64,000 nt of DNA from Puia dinghuensis (GTDB taxonomy: Bacteria; Bacteroidota; Bacteroidia; Chitinophagales; Chitinophagaceae), in the NCBI RefSeq assembly GCF_014642875.1, contig NZ_BMJC01000003.1, forward strand, positions 744,001 to 808,000. Direction: 5' to 3'. This document shows positions 17,912 through 27,030 of this stretch, in pieces. The notes beneath the pieces are model-generated. The model made no database searches. It was not told the DNA's origin and saw only the letters and a program-made list of their open reading frames with translations. A program made the position numbers and the translations under genes. Numbering within the stretch: the stretch's first letter is position 1; each line of letters starts with the position of its first letter.

Positions 17912-18700
17912 TTATTTTTCAGATAAGCTCTTCTTCAACTGATCGACCTGTTGCTGCAGGTTAGCAAATTTCTGGTTCTCGGCTTTCAGCGAATCGACCT
18001 GTTTCTGAAGATCGATGGTATAGAGCGTCAGCTGTTCGATTTTTTCGAGGAGTTTGGTTTCGGTAGAAGCGAGATCGATGCCATTTTTTTCGACTTCGGC
18101 GGAAGTCGGTATCCCGGGGAGGTGATTGTTTTCCCTGATGTATTTTTCGATGCTTTCCAGCGAAGGGAGCCTGTACTCCTTTTTGAAAACATAATCCGCC
18201 CAGGGTGTGAATGTGGGGTTGTTGCTGGAAGTAGCCTTAACGGTCACTTGGGTGAAGAGGGCCGTGCCGGCCACTGCAAACGTATATCCTTGTGTATTCG
18301 TGGTATTGATGCCCACTGTATTGCCAAACGTGCAATTGATCATGCCTACTGAAGGTTCGGTGCCGCCGTAGGCGCCGATCTTGAGATTATAGGGGTCGGC
18401 GGTGATCCAAAAGGCGTTGCCCCCGCTGGCCTGTACGACCACATTGCCATTGACGCCCGACGCTCCCCCACGGACCCAGGCGCCGATGTTGCCTGCCGCC
18501 AGCGCGTCCACGACCATAAAGTTGTTATGGATCATTCCATAGACGTCAAGGGGACAACCAGGGTTCATTAGGTTGATGCCTACGTTACCGCCATTGTAAT
18601 AGATCGCACCACTGTTACCGCTGACAAATGGCCATTGACCTTGGGCGAATCCGGAATAGAAAGCAAATAGAAGACCGGTGAAGAGCAGGGCTTTTTTCAT
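17912..18700 (-). CDS. Secreted protein with tail-fibre-like C-terminal domain (paralogue)
   Basis: I use the ATG at 18700, which gives 262 residues and a clean signal peptide (MKKALLFTGLLFAFYSGFAQ); a longer frame to 18781 only adds leader codons. Features match the downstream gene: GINTTNTQGYTFAVAG in the middle, YVFKKEYRLPSL near residue 167, then HLPGIP, NGIDL and LLEKIEQLTLYTIDLQKQ. The final ~55 residues are a coiled coil. The two genes form a tandem pair on one transcript. Function is unknown; surface fibre or adhesin is inference. Confidence 0.65.
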   Translation of the reverse strand: MKKALLFTGLLFAFYSGFAQGQWPFVSGNSGAIYYNGGNVGINLMNPGCPLDVYGMIHNNFMVVDALAAGNIGAWVRGGASGVNGNVVVQASGGNAFWITADPYNLKIGAYGGTEPSVGMINCTFGNTVGINTTNTQGYTFAVAGTALFTQVTVKATSSNNPTFTPWADYVFKKEYRLPSLESIEKYIRENNHLPGIPTSAEVEKNGIDLASTETKLLEKIEQLTLYTIDLQKQVDSLKAENQKFANLQQQVDQLKKSLSEK

Positions 18701-18874
18701 GATTGACAGGTTTATGGTTGATGGATTTAAGCATGTCAATGTTAGCAAAGTTTCCCCTCCTGCCCAATTCCGGCGAGGCATAGTTCACGGTCGTACCATT
18801 TATGGAATAGCCGTGCTGAAACCCGTCGTTTGCGTGGTTTTGAGTATTCTTCTATTTTATCAGATATTTGCGGC

Positions 18875-19453
18875 ATGAACGAAAAAATAAAGGAGATCAT
18901 CAACGAATCGCTTGCTGTGAAAAACCGGGTGGTGCAGGATCCAAGACTGATCGGGATCGTCGCGGAGATCGTGACCCTCATCGTCGACCGGTTCAGGGAA
19001 GGCAAACACCTGTATTTCTGTGGCAACGGGGGAAGTGCGGCGGATGCGCAGCATCTGGCAGCTGAATTCTCCGGCCGGTTTTATATCAACCGCGATGCGT
19101 TACCCTCGGAGGCTTTGCATTGCAATACTTCCTATCTGACAGCGGTGGCTAACGACTTTAGTTATGACCTTATTTATTCCCGGCTTATCAAGGGCATCGG
19201 CAAGCCCCGGGACATCCTGGTCGGGATGTCCACCTCCGGCAACTCGGTGAATATTCTCAAGGCCTTCGAAACGGCCCGGGAGAAAGGGATCACGACGATC
19301 GGGATGACGGGTGAAGGTGGCGGCAAGCTCAAGGAATTAAGCGACTATCTCATCGACATTCCTTCCAGGAATACGCCCCGCATCCAGGAAGGGCATATGC
19401 TGTTGGGACATATCATCTGTCAGTTGGTGGAAGATCAATATTTCAACGCATGA
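18875..19453 (+). CDS. gmhA: D-sedoheptulose-7-phosphate isomerase (phosphoheptose isomerase)
   Basis: Starting at the ATG at 18875 gives 192 residues, the normal GmhA length; a TTG 15 codons upstream is not needed. The SIS-domain motifs are clear: LYFCGNGGSAADAQHLAAEF, then VGMSTSGNSVNIL, and near the end QEGHMLLGHIICQLVE. The enzyme converts sedoheptulose 7-phosphate to D-glycero-D-manno-heptose 7-phosphate. Its stop overlaps the hddC start by four bases (ATGA), so it is the first gene of a tightly coupled GDP-heptose operon. Confidence 0.93.
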   Translation: MNEKIKEIINESLAVKNRVVQDPRLIGIVAEIVTLIVDRFREGKHLYFCGNGGSAADAQHLAAEFSGRFYINRDALPSEALHCNTSYLTAVANDFSYDLIYSRLIKGIGKPRDILVGMSTSGNSVNILKAFETAREKGITTIGMTGEGGGKLKELSDYLIDIPSRNTPRIQEGHMLLGHIICQLVEDQYFNA

Positions 19454-20154
19454 TCATCCGGGAAGCCATCGTCCTGGCCGGTGGACTCGGTACGCGGCTG
19501 CGCGCAGCCGTCCCCGATCTACCCAAATGTATGGCGCCGGTCGGCGGCCGGCCCTTCATCGGGTATGTCACGGATTATTTCCGGCAGGCGGGCATCCAAC
19601 GGTTTATTTTTGCGCTGGGCTATAAGCATTCCGCTTTCGACGACTTTTTTCGGCAGACCTTCCCCGAGGGCGGGTATGTTGTTTCCCTCGAGCAGGAGCC
19701 GCTGGGCACCGGCGGGGCTATCCGGCAGGCCTGTACGTTCGCGACGGAACAGACGGTACTGATCCTCAATGGAGACACCTTTTTTCGCATCGCCCTGGAA
19801 GCCCTGTCGGCCTTTCACTACGAGCACAAGGCCGACTGTAGCCTGTGCCTGAAGCCGATGAGGGATTTCGACCGCTTTGGCGTTGTCGAACGGGACGGGC
19901 AACAACAGGTACGGCATTTCCGGGAGAAGCAATACTATGCGGAAGGGCTTATCAACGGCGGGGTCTATGCCCTGGACAAGGAGAAATTCTTACAGGAAAA
20001 CCTTCCGCCCGTGTTCTCTTTCGAGAAAGACTACCTCGAAAAAGTGCTGGATACCCGGCGGGTATATGGGCTTGTACAGGATACGTATTTTATCGATATA
20101 GGTATCCCGGAGGATTACCAGCGTGTACAACATGAAGTCAACCAATTACTATGA
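19450..20154 (+). CDS. hddC: D-glycero-alpha-D-manno-heptose 1-phosphate guanylyltransferase
   Basis: This 234-residue nucleotidyltransferase has IVLAGGLGTRLR at residues 7-18 (substrate-binding glycine/arginine loop), PKCMAPVGGRPFI and LNGDTFF with the metal-binding aspartate. Families with this profile include glucose-1-phosphate thymidylyl-, mannose-1-phosphate guanylyl- and heptose guanylyl-transferases. The position between gmhA and the heptose kinase gene identifies it as HddC, which makes GDP-D-glycero-alpha-D-manno-heptose. It overlaps both neighbours by four bases. Confidence 0.88.
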   Translation: MIIREAIVLAGGLGTRLRAAVPDLPKCMAPVGGRPFIGYVTDYFRQAGIQRFIFALGYKHSAFDDFFRQTFPEGGYVVSLEQEPLGTGGAIRQACTFATEQTVLILNGDTFFRIALEALSAFHYEHKADCSLCLKPMRDFDRFGVVERDGQQQVRHFREKQYYAEGLINGGVYALDKEKFLQENLPPVFSFEKDYLEKVLDTRRVYGLVQDTYFIDIGIPEDYQRVQHEVNQLL

Positions 20155-21182
20155 TATACAGGAGTAAAGCGCCCTTGCGGATAGGGCTTGCCGGTGGCGG
20201 CACGGATGTAAGCCCCTACTGCGATCTGTATGGCGGAGCGATCCTCAACGCGACCCTGTCGCTGTACGCGCATGCCACTATCGAACCGCTGCAGGATAAG
20301 ACCATCATCCTGCAGGGTGTCGACCGGAAGGAAGAGCAGCGCTATGAGAACGGGACCGACCTGGAGGCTCTGCCCATAGATGGAAAGCTCGATCTGCTGA
20401 AGGGTGTCTACAACCGCATTCGGAAAGAATATGGCTGGTCGGGTGGCGGTTTCCGGTTGTCGACCTTTGTAGATGCGCCCGCAGGGTCGGGTCTCGGCAC
20501 TTCATCTACCCTGGTGGTCGCCATCATCGGCGTTTTTACGGAAATGCTGCGGTTGCCGCTGGGAGAATACGACATGGCTCATCTTGCCTACGATATCGAA
20601 CGCAAAGAGCTGCTGATGGCCGGCGGCCGCCAGGACCAGTATGCAGCCACTTTCGGCGGGGTGAATTATATGGAATTCTATAAGGACGACAAGGTGATCG
20701 TCAACCCGCTGCGGGTGAAACAGCAATATCTTTTCGAGCTGGAAAATAATTTGCTTCTGTACTACACGGCAACAAGCAGGGAGTCGGCCCGCATCATCGA
20801 GGTGCAGAGCCGGAATGTCACCGACAAAAAAGAAAAATCGATCGAGGCGATGCATCAGTTGAAACACCAGGCCCAACTGATGAAGGAGGCCCTGCTGATG
20901 GGCCGGATCCATGAGATCGGGGAGATCCTCGATTTTGGTTTCCGCCAAAAGCAAAAGATGGCCGAAGGCATTTCCAACGCCTTTATCGATAACATCTACG
21001 ACCAGGCCCGTCGCGCCGGGGCTACGGGTGGAAAGATCTCGGGAGCGGGCGGAGGCGGGTTCATGACCTTCTATTGCCCGGGAATCTCGAAATACCGCGT
21101 TATGGAAGTACTGGCAAGCCTGGGCGGTCATTGCCAGCCGTACAACTTTACGGGTCATGGGTTGACCACTTGGACCGTTTAA
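20151..21182 (+). CDS. hddA: D-glycero-alpha-D-manno-heptose-7-phosphate kinase (GHMP kinase)
   Basis: The 343-residue protein is a GHMP kinase. It begins with RSKAPLRIGLAGGGTDVSPY, has the ATP-binding loop APAGSGLGTSSTLVVA near residue 110, and the C-terminal motif ISGAGGGGFMTFY. HddA phosphorylates C1 of heptose 7-phosphate in the alpha configuration, the branch leading to GDP-heptose rather than ADP-heptose. The GmhB phosphatase needed between HddA and HddC is not in the window. It is translationally coupled to hddC. Confidence 0.9.
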   Translation: MIYRSKAPLRIGLAGGGTDVSPYCDLYGGAILNATLSLYAHATIEPLQDKTIILQGVDRKEEQRYENGTDLEALPIDGKLDLLKGVYNRIRKEYGWSGGGFRLSTFVDAPAGSGLGTSSTLVVAIIGVFTEMLRLPLGEYDMAHLAYDIERKELLMAGGRQDQYAATFGGVNYMEFYKDDKVIVNPLRVKQQYLFELENNLLLYYTATSRESARIIEVQSRNVTDKKEKSIEAMHQLKHQAQLMKEALLMGRIHEIGEILDFGFRQKQKMAEGISNAFIDNIYDQARRAGATGGKISGAGGGGFMTFYCPGISKYRVMEVLASLGGHCQPYNFTGHGLTTWTV

Positions 21183-21198
21183 TATTTGCATACCTTTG
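21170..21198 (+). promoter_or_regulatory. Candidate Bacteroidota-type promoter before the DUF983 gene
   Basis: A consensus -7 box TACCTTTG lies at 21191-21198. A weak -33 element (TTGG) at 21170-21173 is 17 bases upstream. It lies only 3 bases before the chosen ATG, so the transcript would have almost no leader, or the true start codon is further downstream. Confidence 0.45.
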
Positions 21199-21201
21199 CG
21201 T

Positions 21202-21681
21202 ATGTCTGCACCAGAAAAACCCAATTACCTTTGGAGCATCTTCACGATGAAATGTCCCCGCTGCCGCCGGGGTCCGATGTTCTCCCAACCCAATGCCTGG
21301 AAATTAAAGGAAGTCCTTAAAATGCCCTCGAAATGCCCCGAATGCGGGCAGCCTTATGAGCTGGAGGTCGGCTTTTGGTATGGTACGGGATATGTCAGCT
21401 ATGCGTTGTCCTTTGCCCTGTCGGTAGCAACCTTCCTCGCCTGGTGGGTCCTCGTGGGGCTGTCCACCAACGACTACCGTTTCTTTTACTGGATGGGGCT
21501 TAATGCCGTCTTCCTGATCGTGCTACAGCCCTGGCTCATGCGGCTGAGCCGGGTGGTCTATCTGTATTTCTTTGTCAGCTACGACGCCCATTACAAGCAC
21601 ACAAATGTGAAGCAGTTCGATTACGAGACGAACAGTTATTACCAGAAAGAGGGCGAAGATGAGGGCCTGGCGGAAAAGTGA
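21202..21681 (+). CDS. DUF983 family membrane protein with zinc-ribbon motifs
   Basis: The ATG at 21202 gives 159 residues (a TTG two codons earlier is an alternative). The N-terminus has two cysteine pairs, KCPRCRRGPMF and KCPECGQPYE, which fit a zinc ribbon. GFWYGTGYVSYALS follows, then two to three membrane segments. This is the DUF983 pattern; its function is unknown. It starts 20 bases after hddA and could be the last gene of that operon or read from its own promoter. Confidence 0.8.
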   Translation: MSAPEKPNYLWSIFTMKCPRCRRGPMFSQPNAWKLKEVLKMPSKCPECGQPYELEVGFWYGTGYVSYALSFALSVATFLAWWVLVGLSTNDYRFFYWMGLNAVFLIVLQPWLMRLSRVVYLYFFVSYDAHYKHTNVKQFDYETNSYYQKEGEDEGLAEK

Positions 21682-21713
21682 AAGCCATCCTTTTCTTTTG
21701 TCGGGATGGCTTT
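21681..21713 (+). terminator. Terminator hairpin after the DUF983 gene
   Basis: The inverted repeat AAAGCCATCC / GGATGGCTTT has a 13-base pyrimidine-rich loop and begins at the stop codon of the DUF983 gene. Its A/T-rich outer ends let it act in both directions, so it may also stop minus-strand transcription leaving the TonB receptor gene. Confidence 0.7.
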
Positions 21714-21768
21714 CTGGTTATATGATTGGGTTAGTAACCACTTTACTAACGCATAAATTACGATATTA

Positions 21769-24285
21769 TTATAAGTCTGCCGCCGCCTTGTCTGACTTCA
21801 GACTAAAATCGAGGGGGAAATCCAGTTTAAAGCTGATATTCCGGCCCATATTGTAAAGGCCATGGGCCGGATTGGTATCCGCCGGAGAGTAATAAAAATA
21901 TTTCAGCCGGCTGAGGTGGTCACGATAAGCAACATCGAACAGGTTGTCCCCCATGACATAGACATTGACAATGGTCTTCCCTTTCTTATTGGTGAACCCG
22001 CCGCCTATTCCTGCGTTGAAGAGCGTATAGCCGGCCGTAGGCGTCTCGGTGCCATAGGCGATGTAGGCACGATTCTGCGTGGCGGAATATTCGAGTTGAA
22101 CTTTGATAAAGGCATTGGAGATATGGGCCTGCCGGTCGCTGAACTCATAGCGTAATTCTGAGAGGCCATGTGGCGGTGGGATAAAGGGCAGATAGCGGGC
22201 GCTGTCCCCGATGGATTTGGGATGAGAGCCTTTATTTTCCCCATAGATGAGCGAGAAGCTGTTCTCGAAATGCAGTGCTTTTACGGGATGGATGTCGATG
22301 CTGACCTCTCCGCCATAAAGGTGAGCTTTGGAAGCGACATACTTGAAATAGGGCAATTCGCTCACCGGGTCGGTGGAATCTTTGCCATCGGCCCTCACCA
22401 GCTTCTGGTCGTAAATGTAATTGGAGAGCACGTTATTAAAGAGATCGAGAGACGCTACGATATAGCGGGAGGAGAAGACGAAGCCGGCATCTTCCTGTAA
22501 GTTGAACTCGGGTTTGAAACCCGGGTTCCCCAATTGATAGAAATTGGTGCCGGGGTGGACGCCGTTGGCCGAGATCTCGGCGATGTTGGGCGCGCGATAG
22601 CCACGGGAGATATTGGCTTTTATGGAAAATTTATCCGAAAAATTATACGTTGCGCCGAAACTGCCGGAGAAGCCGGTGAAATTTTTCCGGTAAGTGGAAA
22701 ATGGATTGGCCGCACCGGCGGTGTCTGCGCCTGTCACCGGCATGTCGAAGCCAGTGACAGGATTGGGTTTGGTGTAGAGCGCGAAGTTGTTGAAGCTGCG
22801 ACTGTCGAAGCGGATGCCCCCGGAGACGTCCAGCTTATCGAAGGTCCTTTTGGCGAGTACGAAGGGACCGATATCGAACTGGTGGTAAGAGGGAATGACA
22901 AATTCCGTCCCATTGGTAACATTATTATCCTGATACATGCCATTGACGCCGACCGTAATCGTCCAGTCGTCGAGGTCGGGGAGGAAGTATTTCACGTCAT
23001 AGGAGTACGTATTGAGTTCGAGGTCAAGCCCGGGGATGGCATTGAGAACGGGATGGCTGAATTCCTGGCGGATGCTGCGCTGGAAACCCAGGTTGATCTG
23101 CATCCGGCCATATTCGCCAAGGGTAAAGCTGTTGCCGGAGTAGATGCGGTAGTGCCGGACATGCTGGTGCAATTTTTCTATGGTGTAGCTGTTAAGGTCG
23201 TGCTGGGATACTATTGCCCGGACGGTGTCCGCTTCGGTTATCTGCCGGGTGAACTGGCCCGTAAGACTGTCACGGCTGCCGTCGGGTATTTCCTGCAGGT
23301 CGTCGAAGAGGACAAAATCGAGATGGGAATAGCCCCATTTGCGGTGAAGGCCGAGGGTAGCATTGGCATCCGTCTCGTTGTAAGCCGTGCCAAAGACGCG
23401 GCCGTCTATCTTATCCTGGTAGTCGACGGCCTGTTTGTGGGAGATGCGGCCCATCCATTCGAACCCATTCTTTGTAGCGCCGAGCATGGCAGAACCGCCG
23501 ATATTCTTGTTGTTGGTTTGATAGTCGAGGGTGAGGCCGCCGATCATTTTTCCTTCCGGGGCCGGTTGGGTAGGGATGAGGTTGACAACTCCAGCCAGCG
23601 CATCCGAGCCAAAGCTAAGACTCGCCGGGCCTTTAATCACTTCCACTCTATCTACCGCAAACTGATCCACTTCGATGCCATGCTCATCTCCCCACTGCTG
23701 GCCCTCCTGGCGGATGCCGTCATACAGGGTGAGTATCCGGTTGTAACCCAGGCCCCGGATATAGGGTTTTGAGACGTTGGGCCCCGTCGTTACGGCACGA
23801 ACCCCGGGTATTTTGGCGATGGCATCGATGGCGTTGGTGCTGATATTGGTAGCCAGGTAATCGTGGGAGATGGCTACGATTGGGACTGGATTGCGTTTTA
23901 TCTGGGTAGCTTTGGAGAGCCCTGTGACGACTACGGCGCTTTCTTCGACATAGGAATCGGCGAGGGTGAAGTCCTGGGTGACGGGTCCGCTGATGATCAC
24001 CGTCCTTGTCATGGTCTTAAAGCCGATGGAATGGACTTCGATGAGGTATTTGCCCGATGGAAGGGAGTTGAAGCGATAGTAGCCAGCGGTATCCGCAACA
24101 ACACCCAATTTGAGATCGGGAATATAGATAGTAGCGCCGGAAAGTCCGCTGCCATTTTTATCGGTCACCCGGCCGGCGAGTGAGCCAGTGCCTGGATCAG
24201 GTGAGCCTGCGGCCGGGTAAGCTGTGGCCGACAAATTGGCTAAAACCATCAGTAACAATACAATGCCGGATAATAGTCGATTCAT
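21769..24285 (-). CDS. TonB-dependent outer-membrane receptor with carboxypeptidase-regulatory-like domain
   Basis: The 838-residue protein has a signal peptide ending near ATAYP. Residues ~35-115 form a CarboxypepD_reg-like domain (GSLAGRVTDKNGSGLSGATI, GYYRFNSLPSGKYLIEV). The plug domain follows, with KIPGVRAVTTG, PYIRGLGYNRILTLYDG and VEVIKGPASLSFGSDALAG. The rest is a beta-barrel ending in an aromatic-rich final strand. It imports a siderophore, metal complex or other ligand using TonB energy. It starts 60 bases after the histidine kinase gene ends, suggesting shared transcription or regulation. No ligand can be assigned. Confidence 0.9.
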   Translation of the reverse strand: MNRLLSGIVLLLMVLANLSATAYPAAGSPDPGTGSLAGRVTDKNGSGLSGATIYIPDLKLGVVADTAGYYRFNSLPSGKYLIEVHSIGFKTMTRTVIISGPVTQDFTLADSYVEESAVVVTGLSKATQIKRNPVPIVAISHDYLATNISTNAIDAIAKIPGVRAVTTGPNVSKPYIRGLGYNRILTLYDGIRQEGQQWGDEHGIEVDQFAVDRVEVIKGPASLSFGSDALAGVVNLIPTQPAPEGKMIGGLTLDYQTNNKNIGGSAMLGATKNGFEWMGRISHKQAVDYQDKIDGRVFGTAYNETDANATLGLHRKWGYSHLDFVLFDDLQEIPDGSRDSLTGQFTRQITEADTVRAIVSQHDLNSYTIEKLHQHVRHYRIYSGNSFTLGEYGRMQINLGFQRSIRQEFSHPVLNAIPGLDLELNTYSYDVKYFLPDLDDWTITVGVNGMYQDNNVTNGTEFVIPSYHQFDIGPFVLAKRTFDKLDVSGGIRFDSRSFNNFALYTKPNPVTGFDMPVTGADTAGAANPFSTYRKNFTGFSGSFGATYNFSDKFSIKANISRGYRAPNIAEISANGVHPGTNFYQLGNPGFKPEFNLQEDAGFVFSSRYIVASLDLFNNVLSNYIYDQKLVRADGKDSTDPVSELPYFKYVASKAHLYGGEVSIDIHPVKALHFENSFSLIYGENKGSHPKSIGDSARYLPFIPPPHGLSELRYEFSDRQAHISNAFIKVQLEYSATQNRAYIAYGTETPTAGYTLFNAGIGGGFTNKKGKTIVNVYVMGDNLFDVAYRDHLSRLKYFYYSPADTNPAHGLYNMGRNISFKLDFPLDFSLKSDKAAADL

Positions 24286-24345
24286 GACCGGACGAATTTA
24301 GGCAACCAGGGTAACTTGTTCCGCGATAAACTTGCTAAATGGTAG

Positions 24346-26190
24346 TTATTTTTTAAGAATGACAGTAAAAACCGAGCCATCACCGGGTGAGCTCTCGCAG
24401 GATATCTGGCCGTTGAGCTCCTCGCAGATGCGTTTTACGATAGCCAGGCCAAGCCCGGTGGAGGACTCCCCGGCTGTAGGTCTGGAAGATATCTTGCTGT
24501 ACTTGGCAAAAAGGTGTGGCAGCTCATCTGGCGGAATGCCAACGCCTTCGTCGCGGATCTTGATGCTGATGGCGTCCTTTTCCTCGCTGACGCTGATCCA
24601 GACATTCTTACCGGTGGCAGTATATTTGATGGCGTTGGACAGCAGATTTTCAAGCATCCGGCCAAGGAGCTGACGATCGCTGAGGAAGTAGATGGCCTTG
24701 TTGGGGCAGTCCAGGTGCAGTTGTATGTCTTTTTTGGCTGCGGCGGGTTCGAAGTTGTCAATAACGTTTTCGGTGAAGATGCGCAGGTCGACGTTCTCCA
24801 GCTGCACCTTATGCTGGTTTGTCTGGGCTTTTTCAACGTCAAGGATATGGCGGATCAGGCTCTCGCCATAACGGGTAGCCTGACCGATGCGGTCCAGGGC
24901 CTTCCGCTGACTGAGGGAGAGATTATCTTGTTCGTTCTGCAACAACTGTTGCCACATGCTGATGCTGGCAAAGGGTGTGCTGAGATCGTGGGAGACGATG
25001 CTGATAAGGGAATTTTTTTCGTAATTCAATTCGGAGAGTCGTTCGTTCTGCCGGACGATGTGTTCGTTGGTGGCCTGGAGCTGGCGATTGGCGTTGCGTT
25101 TGGTGACGAACAGTACGGCGGCGGCGATGGCGATGAGCAACAGGAAAATGGCCATGATCAACATGATCCGGTTGTGAAACAGCTGTTGGTCGAGAGCGGC
25201 TTGCAGCAAAAGTTTTTCGTTCTCTTTTTTGCGGGCCTCGTATTTCTGTTCGAGCTCGGCGATAGATTTATATGTCTCGGCGTTGACCAGGGCCGTGTCC
25301 AGGGTATACCAGTCGCGTTGATACTCCCAGGCTTTTTTGTAATCCCCCCGGTGTTGGGCCAGCGCGGCGAGGATTTGGTAGCTGTCGGATTGTTTGCTTC
25401 TCGAATCCTGTTGCTTTGCGAGTTGCAGGGCAAGCCCCCCATATTTGCCGGCGGAGTCATAGGCGGCTTTTTGCGTGTACGAGTCGGCCATATTGAGCGC
25501 GTCCAGCCAGAGATTGGCCAGGTGGTCGGGGGCCTGGCTGTTGAGATCGGTATTGTAATTGATGCGAAACCATCGGATGGATTCGTCGTATTGCTTCAGA
25601 AAATAGTAGCTGTTGCCCATGTTGTTGTATATCTCATACAGGCTCTCCTTGCCTTTTTCCTCCAGGGGTTTGCCGATGCGCAGTCCTTCCTTCAAAAAGA
25701 ACAGCGCGCTGTCGTATAAGTGGAGGTTATTGTAAATGGCGCCGAGGTTGGCATAGGACACGATGAGCGAATGAGCGTCGCCTAATTGGGTATTCAGGCG
25801 AACGCCTTCCTTGTATATCTCCTTTGCCTTCTGCGGCTGCTTCATATCCGAGGTGTAGACGGCGGCAAGATCAGCCATCAGTTCGGTCTGGCGGCCAATG
25901 CGGCCATGCCTGCGGGCGGAGTCGAGGGCCCGGTAATAGAAATTAAGCGCGTTGGTAAAATCACCTTTGTTCTCATAATACCAGCCGTATAACCGCAAGA
26001 ACATAATATTGGCGTCGGCGTTCCCCCCATTGGGGTAGATATGGCTTATGGAGTCGGCATAATATTTTACGGAATCCACGTCGCTGAGATGGGCGGCCCG
26101 GTAATACGTCCGTTGGAGGGCATTGGTATCCACCTGTGCGGTCAGAACCTGGCTGATCAGCAAGAGAACTAAGAAAGATAAAAGCTTCAC
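24346..26190 (-). CDS. TPR-containing membrane sensor histidine kinase
   Basis: The start is GTG at 26190, overlapping the response regulator stop by one base (TAGTG). The 614 residues begin with a signal peptide (cleavage near LTAQ, residue 19). Then come TPR-like helical repeats at ~60-300, a coiled coil, one membrane helix at 341-363, and a HisKA domain with phospho-acceptor His401 (HDLSTPFASI). The HATPase_c domain has ENLLSNAIKYTA, DEGVGIP and TGLGLAIVK. The sensor is therefore periplasmic TPR repeats. Its partner is the adjacent LuxR-type regulator. The stimulus is unknown. Confidence 0.92.
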   Translation of the reverse strand: MKLLSFLVLLLISQVLTAQVDTNALQRTYYRAAHLSDVDSVKYYADSISHIYPNGGNADANIMFLRLYGWYYENKGDFTNALNFYYRALDSARRHGRIGRQTELMADLAAVYTSDMKQPQKAKEIYKEGVRLNTQLGDAHSLIVSYANLGAIYNNLHLYDSALFFLKEGLRIGKPLEEKGKESLYEIYNNMGNSYYFLKQYDESIRWFRINYNTDLNSQAPDHLANLWLDALNMADSYTQKAAYDSAGKYGGLALQLAKQQDSRSKQSDSYQILAALAQHRGDYKKAWEYQRDWYTLDTALVNAETYKSIAELEQKYEARKKENEKLLLQAALDQQLFHNRIMLIMAIFLLLIAIAAAVLFVTKRNANRQLQATNEHIVRQNERLSELNYEKNSLISIVSHDLSTPFASISMWQQLLQNEQDNLSLSQRKALDRIGQATRYGESLIRHILDVEKAQTNQHKVQLENVDLRIFTENVIDNFEPAAAKKDIQLHLDCPNKAIYFLSDRQLLGRMLENLLSNAIKYTATGKNVWISVSEEKDAISIKIRDEGVGIPPDELPHLFAKYSKISSRPTAGESSTGLGLAIVKRICEELNGQISCESSPGDGSVFTVILKK

Positions 26191-26834
26191 TAGTCGATCA
26201 AATTATTCCGCAAGGCGAATTTAACGAGGCCCACGGTATTATTGACGCCCAATTTGGCAATGAGGTTCTTGCGATGGGTTTCAACGGTGCTGACGCTGAG
26301 GAATAGCTTGTCAGCTATTTCCGCATTGCTGTATTCCTTACAGATGAGCCGCAGGACTTCCAATTCCCGCCGTGACAGGATCTCGTCGATCTGTTTGTCT
26401 TCGATGGTGATGGTGTTACGGAAATCTTCATCCCTGTCACCGATGTGGATGTCCTTGCTGAAAAAGCTGCCGCCATCCTGGACGGTCTTCAGCGCCAGCA
26501 ACAGCTCGTCCAGGGAAGCATTCTTTAACACATAGCCCTGAATATTGTATTTGGACAATTTGTGAATATACCGGGTTCCGCGGAGCAGGGTCAGGTAGAC
26601 GATGCGCAGGTCGGGGCGGATGGCCCTGATCTGCTGGAGAATTTCTTCTTCGCCCAGATCGGGCAGATATACGTCCAATAACAAGACATCGGTCTGCAAG
26701 TCCTGCACTTTTTCGAGGAGTTCTTTACCCGATGTAGCGGTGCCAATAACTTCTATGCCATCTTGCTTACCCAATAACAGGGCTAATCCTTCCAGGTAGA
26801 TCTCATGATCATCGGTGATAAAAACTCGAATCAT
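26190..26834 (-). CDS. NarL/FixJ-family response regulator
   Basis: The protein has 214 residues. The receiver domain has the acidic pair Asp8/Asp9, phospho-acceptor Asp54 (LLLDVYLPDL), a Thr near 77 and the Lys of VLKNAS. The C-terminal LuxR helix-turn-helix has LSRRELEVLRLICKEYSNAEIADKLFLSVSTVETH. It is the first gene of the two-component pair and is translationally coupled to the kinase. It may control the TonB receptor downstream. Confidence 0.93.
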   Translation of the reverse strand: MIRVFITDDHEIYLEGLALLLGKQDGIEVIGTATSGKELLEKVQDLQTDVLLLDVYLPDLGEEEILQQIRAIRPDLRIVYLTLLRGTRYIHKLSKYNIQGYVLKNASLDELLLALKTVQDGGSFFSKDIHIGDRDEDFRNTITIEDKQIDEILSRRELEVLRLICKEYSNAEIADKLFLSVSTVETHRKNLIAKLGVNNTVGLVKFALRNNLID

Positions 26835-26902
26835 GGTATTTTAGTAGATTCCGTAAGTATTTCAACTACAAAGCAAGTTAAAACTATTTATGATATGAGT
26901 AA

Positions 26903-26931
26903 ATTAAAAAGCCTCCTTGTTAGGAGGCTTT
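26903..26931 (-). terminator. Terminator of the thiolase gene
   Basis: The stem AAAGCCTCC / GGAGGCTTT with loop TTGTTA is followed on the minus strand by TTTTTAATTT. It lies about 100 bases beyond the thiolase stop codon and upstream of the response regulator, insulating the two. Confidence 0.8.
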
Positions 26932-27030
26932 CCAAAAAATGAGTGGTTATACGGTGGCAAATAAGCCCTTTTGCCGAATCCGATGTCGTTTTTATCCGGT
27001 CCGGGCTATGTTTCGGCCCGTCCGCAGACA

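Noticed and set aside
22534-23772. Long plus-strand open frame (412 codons) within the TonB receptor region
   Set aside because: It is exactly antisense to a clear receptor gene, has no family pattern and reflects codon bias of the real gene.
24514-25719. Long plus-strand open frame (401 codons) opposite the histidine kinase
   Set aside because: Antisense to conserved kinase motifs; composition is not protein-like for an independent gene.
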